From: Solenopsis invicta
Lineage: Eukaryota; Arthropoda; Insecta; Hymenoptera; Formicidae
DNA: 64,000 nt
Assembly (NCBI RefSeq): GCF_016802725.1
Contig: NC_052670.1
Span: 17,265,641 to 17,329,640, forward strand
Reading direction: 5' to 3'
Shown here: positions 46,114-56,300 of the stretch, piece after piece
Layout of the letters: the number at the start of each line of letters is the position of its first letter
How positions within the stretch are numbered: the first letter of the stretch is position 1
Translations under genes and position numbers: made by a program
The notes under the pieces: generated by a model
Seen by the model: only the letters and a program-made list of their open reading frames with translations
The model's database searches: none
Told to the model about the DNA's origin: nothing

Positions 46114-47301
46114 ATGGCTTTTATATCACGGAGCCCACGAAAGGGGATGTGCACGCGTTCTACAACGTTTGCGGAGCAATCTCTACGAGATGACGAACGC
46201 CCATGCATGCAGTCTTCGGGCGATGCCGTTGAACGAACGACAGAGGATGTCGTTGAACGGACATTGGAGAATTTTAGTAGTGAAACATCGAACGCGGAGA
46301 CGCTTTTCCGGACGACGTTGAAGGAGTTGAGGCAAATGCGTGAGGAGCGCGCGTTGCAATTACGGCAACAGGAAGATTTTGCAACGCTCTTGCGACAGCG
46401 AGAGGAGGAGTTTCGGCATCTTCGGGAAAACCAGCTAAGTCTTTCTAATGATAATGCCGCGAATTTAATCGGGAATGCGAGTGTGCAAAATGATATGCCT
46501 CTTGAGAGTGAAATTGACGCGATCGCGGGAGAGCGGGTAACTTCACGAACTTCGTTTAAATTAAAACCGGATACGTACGATGGAAATACCTCATTGCGCG
46601 AATTCTTGTCGCAATTTAACCTTATCGCTCGGGCAAATCGATGGGATCAGGAAATGAAAACTGCCGTGCTTGTGTCATGTTTAAGAGGGAAAGCTCGCGC
46701 GCTATTAGAAAATATACAAGATTTAGAAAGTTTGGAATTCGCAGAATTAAAATCGAAATTAGAATTACGATTCGGAGAAACTCATTCATTACAGAGTTAC
46801 TACTGTCAATTTACGAATAGAAGGCAGAAATTTGGGGAAAATTTTGCTGCCTTTGGAACGGATATAGAGAGGTTATCTCAGCTTGCATATCCTGAATGCC
46901 CACATTCTGTTCGAGACAAGATTGCTTGTGCGCAATTTGTTTCTTCAATATCAGATGGGTATGTGAGGAGAACCCTTCAGTTAGAAGGAATGACATCTTT
47001 GAAAGTGGCGATAGAAAGAGCTAAGACAATAAAATCTATTCAAGAAAATAATTTTGAACGAAAAGCGGGAAGTAATTTTAATTTTTTTAAAAGAAAAGGA
47101 AATAATTTTGATTTTAGGAAAAAAGAGGGTGGTTTTGGAAACGAAGAAAAACGAGGTAAAAATGAAGGTGAAAATAAATTTGTAAGAGGAAATAAATATA
47201 GAGGGAATTTTGTGAGTAAAAATCGAACGGAATGTTGGCTTTGCGGAAAGGAGGGGCATTTACGTTTTGAATGTCCCGGGAAATCGGAAAACTCGGAATA
47301 G
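46114..47301 (+). CDS. gag: gypsy Gag polyprotein
   Basis: The structural protein forms the retrotransposon particle and binds its RNA. The start is the first ATG after the primer-binding site (395 residues); the open frame reaches back into the LTR, but that part would be upstream of a usual Gag start. The middle carries a typical retrotransposon gag/capsid stretch (FLSQFNLIARANRWDQEM then LVSCLRGKARALL). A basic, Asn-rich region follows, and near residues 374-387 one CCHC zinc knuckle CWLCGKEGHLRFEC. A coiled-coil-like region rich in Glu, Arg and Gln lies near residues 70-130. The stop TAG overlaps the protease frame. GGAAAAC at 47286-47292, in gag frame, is a candidate but non-classical -1 slip site. 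Confidence 0.93.
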   Translation: MAFISRSPRKGMCTRSTTFAEQSLRDDERPCMQSSGDAVERTTEDVVERTLENFSSETSNAETLFRTTLKELRQMREERALQLRQQEDFATLLRQREEEFRHLRENQLSLSNDNAANLIGNASVQNDMPLESEIDAIAGERVTSRTSFKLKPDTYDGNTSLREFLSQFNLIARANRWDQEMKTAVLVSCLRGKARALLENIQDLESLEFAELKSKLELRFGETHSLQSYYCQFTNRRQKFGENFAAFGTDIERLSQLAYPECPHSVRDKIACAQFVSSISDGYVRRTLQLEGMTSLKVAIERAKTIKSIQENNFERKAGSNFNFFKRKGNNFDFRKKEGGFGNEEKRGKNEGENKFVRGNKYRGNFVSKNRTECWLCGKEGHLRFECPGKSENSE

Positions 47302-47483
47302 TTGAACTTGACGGGGCGAGTTTGACTAAAGAGCGGGGAGCCCCGAAAGTTACGGGGAGAGAATTTAAACGTTTTTTTAAATTAAATAGAATTAAGTGTG
47401 ATCTTGATGAATTTTGTTATTCCGGGGAAGCAGATAATAAACATTGTATCTTTAAAATAGATACGGGCTCTGATGTATCTTGA
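47271..47483 (+). pseudogene. gypsy protease start, frame broken after DTGSDVS
   Basis: In the -1 frame relative to gag, overlapping its end by 31 nt, this frame leads to the aspartic protease active site IDTGSDVS (the GAT at 47460). It stops at TGA 47481-47483, just where the protease should continue. The next frame resumes as ILNRNFVEL at once. Removing the dinucleotide TG at 47481-47482 would restore one frame, so a 2-nt insertion is the simplest explanation. No slippery heptamer is seen here. Confidence 0.8.
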
Positions 47484-50400
47484 TTTTGAATAGAAATTTT
47501 GTTGAGTTAGGTAAGCGAAAAGTTGAGATTTTTGATGGTGATTTGAAATATCCTACGGGGGAAAGAATTTTGATTAAATACAAAACAATTGTAAAAGTTC
47601 GGCTTGGAAACTTGTCTGTAGAAATGCCAATGTTAATTGCGGACATTAGCGATGATTGCATCTTAGGAGTGGATTTTCTTAAAAAAATGAATTTAGGAAA
47701 TGTGTTTGATTTCGTTTTTGAGGGTCAATCTTTATCTGGTGAAACAAATATTTTAAGATGTTCTCGTGTGGAAAGTTGTTTTAAAGAGATTCCTGAAATT
47801 TTGAAAGAACTTTTCATTAAAGATTCAAAAAATTTAAATGACAGTCAGAAGAAAATTTTTGCGGAATTTTTGATTGAATTTCGAGATGTGTTTTCTGATG
47901 AAATTGTTGCAGGAAATTGTGATGTTGTCAAACATGAGATCAATGTAAAAGATTCTTCCCCAATTAAACAGGTACCTCGTCGAATTCCAATCCATTTACG
48001 AGGAGAGGTAGATAAAATTATTCAGGACATGAAAGAACATGGAGTTATCAAGGAATCTCAGAGTCCCTGGGTTTCGCCGGCGGTTATGGTAAAAAAAAAG
48101 GATGGAACAATCAGATTTTGTATTGACTACAGGAAGTTAAATGATGTCACTAAGAAAGATTCTTTTCCTTTGCCTAGAATTGATGACATTTTCGATCAAT
48201 TAACAGGTAACGATTTGTTTTCCTTGGATTTAAAAAGCGGTTACTGGCAGGTAAAAATTCATCCAAGGGATAAAGAAAAGACTGCTTTTTCTATCGGTAA
48301 CGGTCTTTGGGAATTTAATGTTATGCCTTTTGGTCTTTGTAACGCCCCCGCAACTTTTGAGAGGTTAATGGAAAAGATTTTACAAAATTTATTATCAAAA
48401 ATTTGCTTAGTTTATCTTGATGATGTTATTGTATTCGGGAAAAATTTTGGGGAAATGATAAGGAATTTGAGGGAAGTTTTTCTTCGGCTACGCTCTGCAA
48501 ATTTAAAAATTAATCCTAAAAAATGTGTTCTTTTTGGAAAGAGTATTAAATATTTAGGTCATGTTATATCAGCTGAGGGCGTTGCAACGGACCCTGAAAA
48601 GATTGTGGCTGTGAGGGATTGGCCAGTTCCGCATAATAAGAAGCATATTCGAAGTTTTTTGGGATTTTGCTCATATTATCGGAGATTTGTTAAAGGATTC
48701 TCGTCTATAGCAAAACCGTTATATGTTTTAACTGAAAATCAAGTTAGATTCTTTTGGGACGAGGAATGTCAAAGAGCTTTTGATAAATTAAAACAAATAT
48801 TAACATCATCTCCTATTCTTTCTTTTCCAAAAGGGGATGGGGAATTTATTCTTGATACTGACGCTTCGAATAAGAGAATTGGTGCAGTCTTGTCACAGGC
48901 ACAAGACGGAAAAGAAAAAGTGATTGCTTATTTTAGCCGAGTATTTTCTAAGGCTGAAAGGAATTATTGTACAACGCGTCGGGAATTATTAGCTATTGTT
49001 GATTCAATAAAAACTTTTCATCATTATCTTTATGGACGAAAGTTTATGGTCCGTACAGATCATGTTTCTTTAAGATGGTTAATGTCCTTTAAGGAGTTAG
49101 AGGGTCAATTGGCTCGTTGGATGGAAAGGCTTCAGCAGTATGAATTTGAAATTATCCATCGGAGAGGTCAGTGTCATAAGAATGCTGACGGTCTTTCTAG
49201 GCGATTATGTGAGGATTACGGATGTCAATATTGTACTAAAGTGGAATTGAAGAACACCTTATTTGAAAAAGAGACTGTTGGACTATTGATTCTAGAAGGA
49301 GAAAATTTGGAGGGGTGGCGTGAAGATCAGAAAGGGGATCCTGGTATTTCTTTTATTTATCAAAGCAAGGTCTCGGGAGAACGACCTTCTTGGACGGAGA
49401 TTATTTCTAAAGATCCTTCTTGCAAGATTTACTGGTCGTATTGGGATGCGCTTGTTTTAAGGAATGGAGTTCTTTATAAAAGATGGGAATCTTCAAATTC
49501 AAAATTCAACATTTTCCAACTTGTTGTTCCGCGCAAGCGAATTAAGCGGATTTTGGAAGAAGCGCATGATTCTTCTACTGGAGGTCATTTTGGAGTTAAT
49601 AAGACTTTAGAGAAAATCCGTAAGAGGTTTTTCTGGGCGACCTGCAAGCAAGATGTAGAAGATTGGTGTAGAACTTGTAAAATTTGTGTTTCCAAGAAGG
49701 GTCCTTCCGGAAAGGGGAAATCCCCTTTACAAGTCTACAATGTGGGAGCTCCATTTGAAAGAATACAGATGGACATACTTGGGCCTCTTCCTTCTACCTT
49801 CTTTGGAAATAAGTATTTACTTGTTATCGTTGATTGTTTCTCCAAGTGGGTGGAGGCTTTTCCGCTTAGGAACATTAGGACCAGGACAATAGCAGAGGTT
49901 CTCGTTAAGGAGGTTATTTCTCGATATGGAGTTCCTATGGAGATCCATACTGATCAAGGAAGAAATTTTGAATCTAAGATGTTCTCGGAATTAATGAGTT
50001 TGCTTGGAATTAAGAAAACGAGAACGACTCCCTTACATCCTCAGTCTGATGGGCAAGTAGAACGACAACATCAAACAATAATTGGTTATTTATCAAAATT
50101 TATTTCCGAGAATCAACGAGATTGGGATCATTGGGTTCCAATGTTTCTTTTAGCTTATAGATCTTCGAAACATGAGGCCACTGGTGTTACTCCTGCCGAG
50201 TTGTGCTTTGCCCGAGATTTAAGACTTCCTTTAGATTTGCTGCGGGGTAGTCTTCCAGAGTCTGAAGTAGATTCTAATGAAGATTATGTTAGTGGATTAA
50301 GAAGGAAAATGGAATTTATTCATAATAACGTTAGGGAGCGGATGGATCTTAGATCTTCTCGAATAAAAAACAGATATGATCGAGGAGTTAGACAGGTTCT

Positions 50401-50614
50401 TTTTCAGGAAGGGCAAAAGGTTTGGCTGTTTAATCCTCATAGGGTAAAAGGAAAGGCTCCTAAATTACAAAGGAATTGGGAAGGTCCTTATGAAATAGTA
50501 AGAAAACTTAGCGAGGTAGTGTTCAGTATTCGAAAATCATTGAGACATAGAAGAAAGGTTGTGCATGCAGACAGATTAGCACCGTATTCGGAAAGACGTT
50601 TAGAGTGTGAATAG
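47480..50614 (+). CDS. pol: gypsy Pol: protease end, reverse transcriptase, RNase H, integrase
   Basis: It copies the RNA into DNA and inserts it. Positions are counted from the frame start at 47480. The protease flap is at about 60-67 (CILGVDFL). Reverse transcriptase spans about 165-345, with FCIDYRKLN (213-221), Asp250 and YLDD (312-315). RNase H spans about 455-575, with Asp459, Glu502 and Asp527. Integrase has the zinc-binding pair His696/His703 and Cys730/Cys733, then catalytic Asp765, Asp825 and Glu861 with the D-35-E spacing. A C-terminal GPY-like segment (NWEGPYEIV, about 985-993) is present and no chromodomain is seen. The true N-terminus is fused to the DTG part via the frame break, so the nominal start is not a real initiator. 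All catalytic residues are present. Confidence 0.95.
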   Translation: MILNRNFVELGKRKVEIFDGDLKYPTGERILIKYKTIVKVRLGNLSVEMPMLIADISDDCILGVDFLKKMNLGNVFDFVFEGQSLSGETNILRCSRVESCFKEIPEILKELFIKDSKNLNDSQKKIFAEFLIEFRDVFSDEIVAGNCDVVKHEINVKDSSPIKQVPRRIPIHLRGEVDKIIQDMKEHGVIKESQSPWVSPAVMVKKKDGTIRFCIDYRKLNDVTKKDSFPLPRIDDIFDQLTGNDLFSLDLKSGYWQVKIHPRDKEKTAFSIGNGLWEFNVMPFGLCNAPATFERLMEKILQNLLSKICLVYLDDVIVFGKNFGEMIRNLREVFLRLRSANLKINPKKCVLFGKSIKYLGHVISAEGVATDPEKIVAVRDWPVPHNKKHIRSFLGFCSYYRRFVKGFSSIAKPLYVLTENQVRFFWDEECQRAFDKLKQILTSSPILSFPKGDGEFILDTDASNKRIGAVLSQAQDGKEKVIAYFSRVFSKAERNYCTTRRELLAIVDSIKTFHHYLYGRKFMVRTDHVSLRWLMSFKELEGQLARWMERLQQYEFEIIHRRGQCHKNADGLSRRLCEDYGCQYCTKVELKNTLFEKETVGLLILEGENLEGWREDQKGDPGISFIYQSKVSGERPSWTEIISKDPSCKIYWSYWDALVLRNGVLYKRWESSNSKFNIFQLVVPRKRIKRILEEAHDSSTGGHFGVNKTLEKIRKRFFWATCKQDVEDWCRTCKICVSKKGPSGKGKSPLQVYNVGAPFERIQMDILGPLPSTFFGNKYLLVIVDCFSKWVEAFPLRNIRTRTIAEVLVKEVISRYGVPMEIHTDQGRNFESKMFSELMSLLGIKKTRTTPLHPQSDGQVERQHQTIIGYLSKFISENQRDWDHWVPMFLLAYRSSKHEATGVTPAELCFARDLRLPLDLLRGSLPESEVDSNEDYVSGLRRKMEFIHNNVRERMDLRSSRIKNRYDRGVRQVLFQEGQKVWLFNPHRVKGKAPKLQRNWEGPYEIVRKLSEVVFSIRKSLRHRRKVVHADRLAPYSERRLECE

Positions 50615-50710
50615 GGAATCAGGGCCCGAAATTTATTTGGGGGGAATTATTCTTGTTTACGTTCAGATAATGGAAGTTCTAGGGAACTTCTGTTATAGAA
50701 AATTTTTGGG
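50615..50710 (+). other. gypsy 3' non-coding leader to the hairpin array
   Basis: About 100 bp between the pol stop and the hairpin array; no frame of note. Confidence 0.5.
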
Positions 50711-50981
50711 GACGACGCTCGGTAACCTGAGGCAGAAGCCCAGGGTAGAGCAGAAGGTCGTCGATTAAGGTTTACAGGAAGGGACGATGCTCGGTAACCT
50801 GAGGCAGAAGCCCAGGGTAGAGCGGGAGATCGTCATGAAATTTTGATTGAGAGAATAGACGACGCTCGGTAACTTGTGACAGAAGTCCAAGGTAGAGCAG
50901 AAGGTCGTCAATTAAGGTTTACAGGACGGGACGATGCTCGGTAACCTGAGGCAGAAGCCCAGGGTAGAGCGGAAGATCAGA
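50711..50981 (+). ncRNA. array of four tandem 52-nt hairpins in the gypsy 3' region
   Basis: Units start at 50711, 50783, 50858 and 50930. Each reads, in order: stem A (GACGAC), stem B (GCTC), GGTAA, stem C (CCTG), one base, stem D (GGC), loop AGAA, then the complements GCC, CAGG, GTA, GAGC, five bases, and GTCGTC. Paired changes preserve the stems. Units 2 and 4 have GACGAT, matched in unit 2 by ATCGTC. Unit 3 has CTTG/CAAG and GAC/GTC instead of CCTG/CAGG and GGC/GCC. Unit 4 has lost the last three pairs of stem A. Loop AGAA is unchanged in all. The array lies on the genomic RNA between pol and the 3' LTR. Its function is unknown; packaging, dimerisation, export or stability are options. 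Confidence 0.82.
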
Positions 50982-51053
50982 AATCCTCTCTGGAAATCTT
51001 CGCCTTGGGGGGAAGGGATTCTGAGGATTATTTTTCTTCTAAATCGGGGGGGG

Positions 51054-51058
<5 letters not shown>

Positions 51059-51093
<35 letters not shown>
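51059..51093 (+). repeat. (GA)n tract in gypsy 3' region
   Basis: A simple GA repeat preceded by a G run. It is the part of the element likely to vary in length between copies. Confidence 0.9.
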
Positions 51094-51488
51094 CAAACTA
51101 ATGTTTTGTGAATTGAGCACTTGTCGGATTTTATTTTTTTTATTTCAGTTTGGAGGCTTGCAAGGTCGACGCGCAAAGGGAAGTCAACGAGTTTCTTTTT
51201 TTAAGAAGACCGCCTCGCCCCGGTTTTTGATTCAGGGTTTTCCCGTGGGCTTGGAGGCAAATGCCGAGGCGGGGACATGGGAGCCTTTAGAGCGTTGGGT
51301 CCCTGAAAGTTAATTTCTTTCCCCCCCTTGTCCGAAGAATCAAGAAAGAAGCGCTCAAGAATTAAGATGAAGAGTTTTGTACGAGCAAAAATTGAAGCAA
51401 GAAGGTTCCGTTTTGAAGAAGAGGTTTCGCAGCTTCATGATCTCTGGAAGAACAAGCCTTCCAGCTTGGTTGTCGGGACGATAACTTT
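51094..51488 (+). other. gypsy 3' region with possible splice acceptor and short frames
   Basis: A long pyrimidine run ending TTTATTTCAG (to 51149) is a strong 3' splice site lookalike. It is followed by an open frame to 51313 and then a second small frame from 51367 (MKSFVRAKIEARRFRFEEEV) that runs into the LTR. Neither matches a family I know. A spliced accessory product is possible but unproven. Confidence 0.35.
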
Positions 51489-51503
51489 AAAGAAGGGGGG
51501 CAG
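51489..51503 (+). promoter_or_regulatory. polypurine tract
   Basis: AAAGAAGGGGGGCAG abuts the 3' LTR. Purine tracts in this place prime plus-strand DNA synthesis in LTR elements. Confidence 0.85.
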
Positions 51504-51736
51504 TGTTACGGTCGTGCGATATTTGTAATATGTCACCGTATAGTTTATGTAATCGATAGTAATGAGTTGACGGTTGCTCGTTGACGACGGTTGTTTGTTA
51601 TGCTGCTGTTGTCTGGAGCCTCGTTTCGGTGACGGACGTGTTCTAATAAACGTCTCAGTTCCTTTCAAAGAGTCTGCTCAATTATTTATTGTGCGTGAGT
51701 GCGCGAGAGTGTCTTGTGCCACCGTCGGACGTAACA
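51504..51736 (+). repeat. gypsy 3' LTR, 233 bp
   Basis: Same length as the 5' LTR and, by direct reading, the same sequence. It follows the polypurine tract directly and is followed by the ATAT duplication. Confidence 0.97.
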
Positions 51737-52089
51737 ATATAAATAAATAATAACGAATATTATATCGAATAAAATTTTCCTCGGAAAAAACGTTTTGGAA
51801 CGTTAACTTAAAATATAAAGTGTAACGTTACACCCCTCCGCCGTGTCGTCACTCCAGACCGACCGACCGTACGACGCACCGCAGTCGAACACGTGCGTAC
51901 GCTCGGCTTACGATAGCGCATGGTGGAAGCACAGTATATACAGTAGCGCAACTCTGTGTCGGCACCTTTGATGTGTATGAAGCCCAAAATGAAGTTCGCA
52001 TGCGCAAAGTCAGCGAGTACATACAGTACCGCCACCTATACTTTCTTCTCACTCTTTCTCCTATGTTTCGTTTTCTCTCTTTTTTCAAG

Positions 52090-53395
52090 TCATTGCTAAA
52101 ATGAATAAGATTTAATAAGAAACATGCAAATCAAATTGTTCATAACGTAAAACAAGAAAAAGTAAAAAAATTGCAAAACGTTTTACATATATTAATAAAT
52201 AATAATATATAATTATGTATTATTGCATATTGCATTTAGCACAGAAAATTTTATATTCATATTTTAATATATTTAATAATTTAGGAATTATGAAAATAAA
52301 GGAAATAATAAAGGAATTATGAAAAACATTTTAATACAATATTTATCAAATAAAATAAATATATTAACCAATAAATATACTGTTATGAATTTTATATATA
52401 TTTTATAATAAATATTTCTTTTACAATTAAAAAACTAACAAAAGTAAGTACGTTTCATTACAAAATAATAAGTTACAATTAGTAATTTTGATTAAATTTA
52501 TTATTATATAATTATCCCCAAGCTTATGTTCGTATTATCATTAATTATTTAACATTGTTAAAAATAGTAAATTAATATAAATAAGTATTTTAATACAATA
52601 CAATAACATTTACGTATTAACATTTTGCTTATTAAATTACAAAATTAAAATAAATTTTAATATAATTACAATTATTTTTAAAATAAATTATTGTAAATAC
52701 TGTTAAAAATACAAAAATGATATAATTCAGTAAAGTAACCAATATACGCAATATAACATTCTTTAAAACTTATGATATTAATAAAACTATAAAGTTATAA
52801 TTACTTTAATATTTATTATATAATATTAATGTTGTAAGCCATAAATTGTAAAGTTTTAACTCTTCCTGTTTCAACTCAATTGCCCATACCTCAGCTACTT
52901 AACTCATTTCAGTATGAATCAGAGAAGTATGTTAGAGAAAAAAAGAAAGAGAAAAACTTTGTATTATTAATTACAAAAAGGTTAATTTATCAACCTTTTT
53001 ACGCTCACAAGTTTAATTTAATTGTTCTCCTCAGTTCTTGTCTTGGCTTGAATATTCAGTCCTATAGAAATAATTTGAGATTACCAACAATTATATAATT
53101 ATATAAATATACATATTTAATAAACTATATCATATATTATACATATATCGCAGCATACAACATGCAATAAAATAAACTTTAAACTCTTTTTTCACCTCTA
53201 TCAATTGTTCATACCTCAGCTACTCGGTCCACCTCAGTATGAATAATAGATAGAGAAAAAAAGAAAGAAAACGCATGCATTTATCTAATATAAATATGTA
53301 ATGCAAAGCAAAAATGCAAGAAATAGTTAACACACATAAGCATATTATAAAAATAAGACTGTGAATATATAAAAATAATGAAATTAGAATAAAAA
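52090..53395. other. P2 non-coding 3' part with a diverged direct repeat
   Basis: Very AT-rich. A block with CATACCTCAGCTACT and TCAGTATGAAT, AGAGAAAAAAAGAAAGA occurs near 52886-52950 and again near 53210-53275. No gene. Confidence 0.5.
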
Positions 53396-56300
53396 TTATA
53401 GATGTAAAATATTTACAAGTTTTATATTCTTTTTACTTACACTTTTACAAGATTTATTATGGTCAGATAATGTATAATAAATACGCATACGTAGAAACAG
53501 TTTTATCAAAAAATCTACAGGAAAAGCTGGACATGGCGGTTCAAAAACGACAGTTTGTGTAAGTTGATATAAATAGCCGCCAATATTTTTTTTAAAACAA
53601 TTATTTTCAAAATTTGTTACAAAGATTTTTTCCAATTTATGTATATAAGAACAAAAATTATTGTTTGCTACATGCAAATTTCCAAATTGATTATCCTGTT
53701 CATTAACATAACTTCTAAAAGAACAATATAAAGTAGTATCATCTAATACAGTCTTATTTTCATTTACATATTCTATACATGCATGACATGAATGATTTTC
53801 GGTACATTTCTTGATTAAATATCCGCATATATATTTAAATGCATTTTCCTCTGACAGATCCATAGCATAGTAATCATGATTTGGGATATCTAAAATTTTG
53901 AGCGGCGGAGATGACATAATTTCTATACATTCAGTAAAATATGGTGTTCTACTACTAATAACATTTAACATTTCATCTTTATCTTCGCTACAATTCTGTG
54001 CATCTGAGTATTGTAAAAATTTCACACTAAAAAGTTTTTTAAAAGCACGCTGAAACTGTATAGCCGTTGGATTCAAACAATTACCACCTTGTTGCCTTAC
54101 AGTACCAAAGAAATTTTCTAAGCAATCTTGATTTATTCGACGTGTTTGAAGAAAAGGAAAATTGTAAGATTTTAATCTATCCCATAATTGCATTATGCTT
54201 CTAATTGTGATCTGTCAGGATTGAAAGCATTTAACTTTCACGCGCACACCGTTGGTGTTAACAACATTAATATGTTTTATGAAACATAACATTTCGTCTA
54301 AAAATTGTATTTGTTTCTCACTTCCAGTGAAAACTTTACCATATTCTTTTGGATTATGTACACTTGAAGAATTTAAAATATCAAACAATTTGTCGAAATG
54401 ATCAATTAAATCTATCGTGCCAACAGCTTCACTCGAAAGCAAACCGCAAGACATTTGTGTGCACATGCCAGCAGCCACTCGATTACTGAATATTTGGGCA
54501 GCAAATTTCACCTTCATTTTGTGAAAATTATTCGGTTCTATATGATGCTTGGATAACTTAGGAGCCATTTTCATCCATTGTTTGCTGTCTCTATTATAAA
54601 ATTCAACAATATCAGCCCAAGAAGCTTTTTTATTATTAAATTCAAAATATATTTTAATAAATTATTGCGTGTTGCTTTTATTAAATGAGGAGTATCAAAA
54701 ATATAAAATACTTCCTCTTTATCTACTAAAAAAGTAGAATTTTGTGTCGAAATGCCCAGTTCTCGAGATAGCTGTATAAAATTAGATCCCATATCTGACA
54801 CCAAAGCATGCACTGTAGCACCACAAGTTCGTAACTTAATAATAATATTAAATATTATATCTTTTAGAACGTTGCTCCGACATGATGTTTCAATAAAACA
54901 ATAGCAAACAGGAAGCTTCCAATTTCCTGCAATACTTCGTGCCATTATAACTAAAGCACTTTTTGCAAGTTTCGAACATTTTTCAGAACCTGTGTCTTCA
55001 AAACCAATAATTTCATCTCGCGAAACATTATAAAATAAATGAGCTTTTAAACTCATTTCGTCCACGCATAATATGCAATGTTTTTCTATTGACGGTAATG
55101 ATTTCAATTTTAGAGTTACAGCGTCAAAAATTTTATCATTAATTCCTGGTATGATATTCGATTGGGTAAATAATTGAAGCGAACACACTGAAGGCAAAGT
55201 AAATTCTTTAACTAAATTTTTATAATTACGTGGGCTCGAAAAATATAAGGATAAAGCAAATTTTTTTAAATCAATATCGTATCGCCTTCCATGTTTATTT
55301 TTTGTCAGAGCATCGATCTGCGTTATTAACAATTTTTGGAAATTTCCAGAAAATAACTTACTGCCTAATTGTCGAATGTTTGTAATATCATTTTCTTCTG
55401 CCGCTGCCGATATAACCAACTTCTGTTGCTTCAATTTTTTTCTCAGGCGTCGAACGGTTTGTTGTAATTTCTTGTTTTCTTTTTTTAATTTTAAAATTCT
55501 TGATTGTAGTCTCTTCTTTCGTGGACTTGAATGTAATTCCTCTTTTCGTGGATTCCATTTCTTTACTGCTGGACGTGCTCTATAACATATCCAAATGTAT
55601 TAGATATTAAATATAGCAAGAAAGTAAATTTACCAAAAAAGTTTTACAAATAAAAACATTAATAACAAAATGATTTGTAAATAAAAATTATATTTTCTTT
55701 GTTGCATAAATTGAAAAAAACATTAATATTAAAAAAATATTTATAAAATAATTATTAATCAAAAAATAATATTTTATATATAATTAATATTTTCAAAATA
55801 TTGTATTAATATTTTATTATAATATAACAACTTACGATTTAGCTTTAGCATCAGTATTAGGGGTATCAATACGTAATTTCCATTGAATGTTTCTGAAAAA
55901 TAGAACAAATTTTTATCATATTTTTAGAAATAAGTAGAAAATATTTCATAATTATTACCTATTTCCATTCTCTTCCTGTTGGTTCTCTTCTCTTATTGGT
56001 TTAGGCTCTATTTCCATACATACATTTCTACAAAGAATGCATATTATAATATTATATTACGTCATTACATGAAATAAAATATTATATAAATATAAAAAAG
56101 TTAATAATATACAACAATTCAGATTTTCCTTACTGATGTATTTGTTCAACTACTGCTTGGAATTTATCTGCTTCAGCTTGTGGTTCCATTTCTGCTTCTA
56201 CTTCTACTTGTATGTGTCCTGCTTCAGCTTGCATATCTTCTTCTGTTGCTACTTCTGCTTGCTGTGCTCCTCCTGCTAACGGATTTCTAAAAAAATATGA

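Larger units (their letters stand above)
45844..51740 (+). mobile_element. Ty3/gypsy LTR retrotransposon, nearly intact and young
   Basis: The order is ATAT duplication (45844-45847), 5' LTR, primer-binding site, gag, protease-RT-RNaseH-integrase, a 3' non-coding region with structured repeats, polypurine tract, 3' LTR and ATAT (51737-51740). Integrase after RNase H places it in Ty3/gypsy (Metaviridae); there is no env frame. The LTRs look identical by eye, so insertion is recent. The protease carries a frame break that may disable this copy. Confidence 0.96.

Noticed and set aside
51435..51668. Minus-strand frame across the 3' LTR, repeated at 45788-46012
   Set aside because: It appears twice only because the LTR is duplicated; antisense to LTR and 3' region, no domain.
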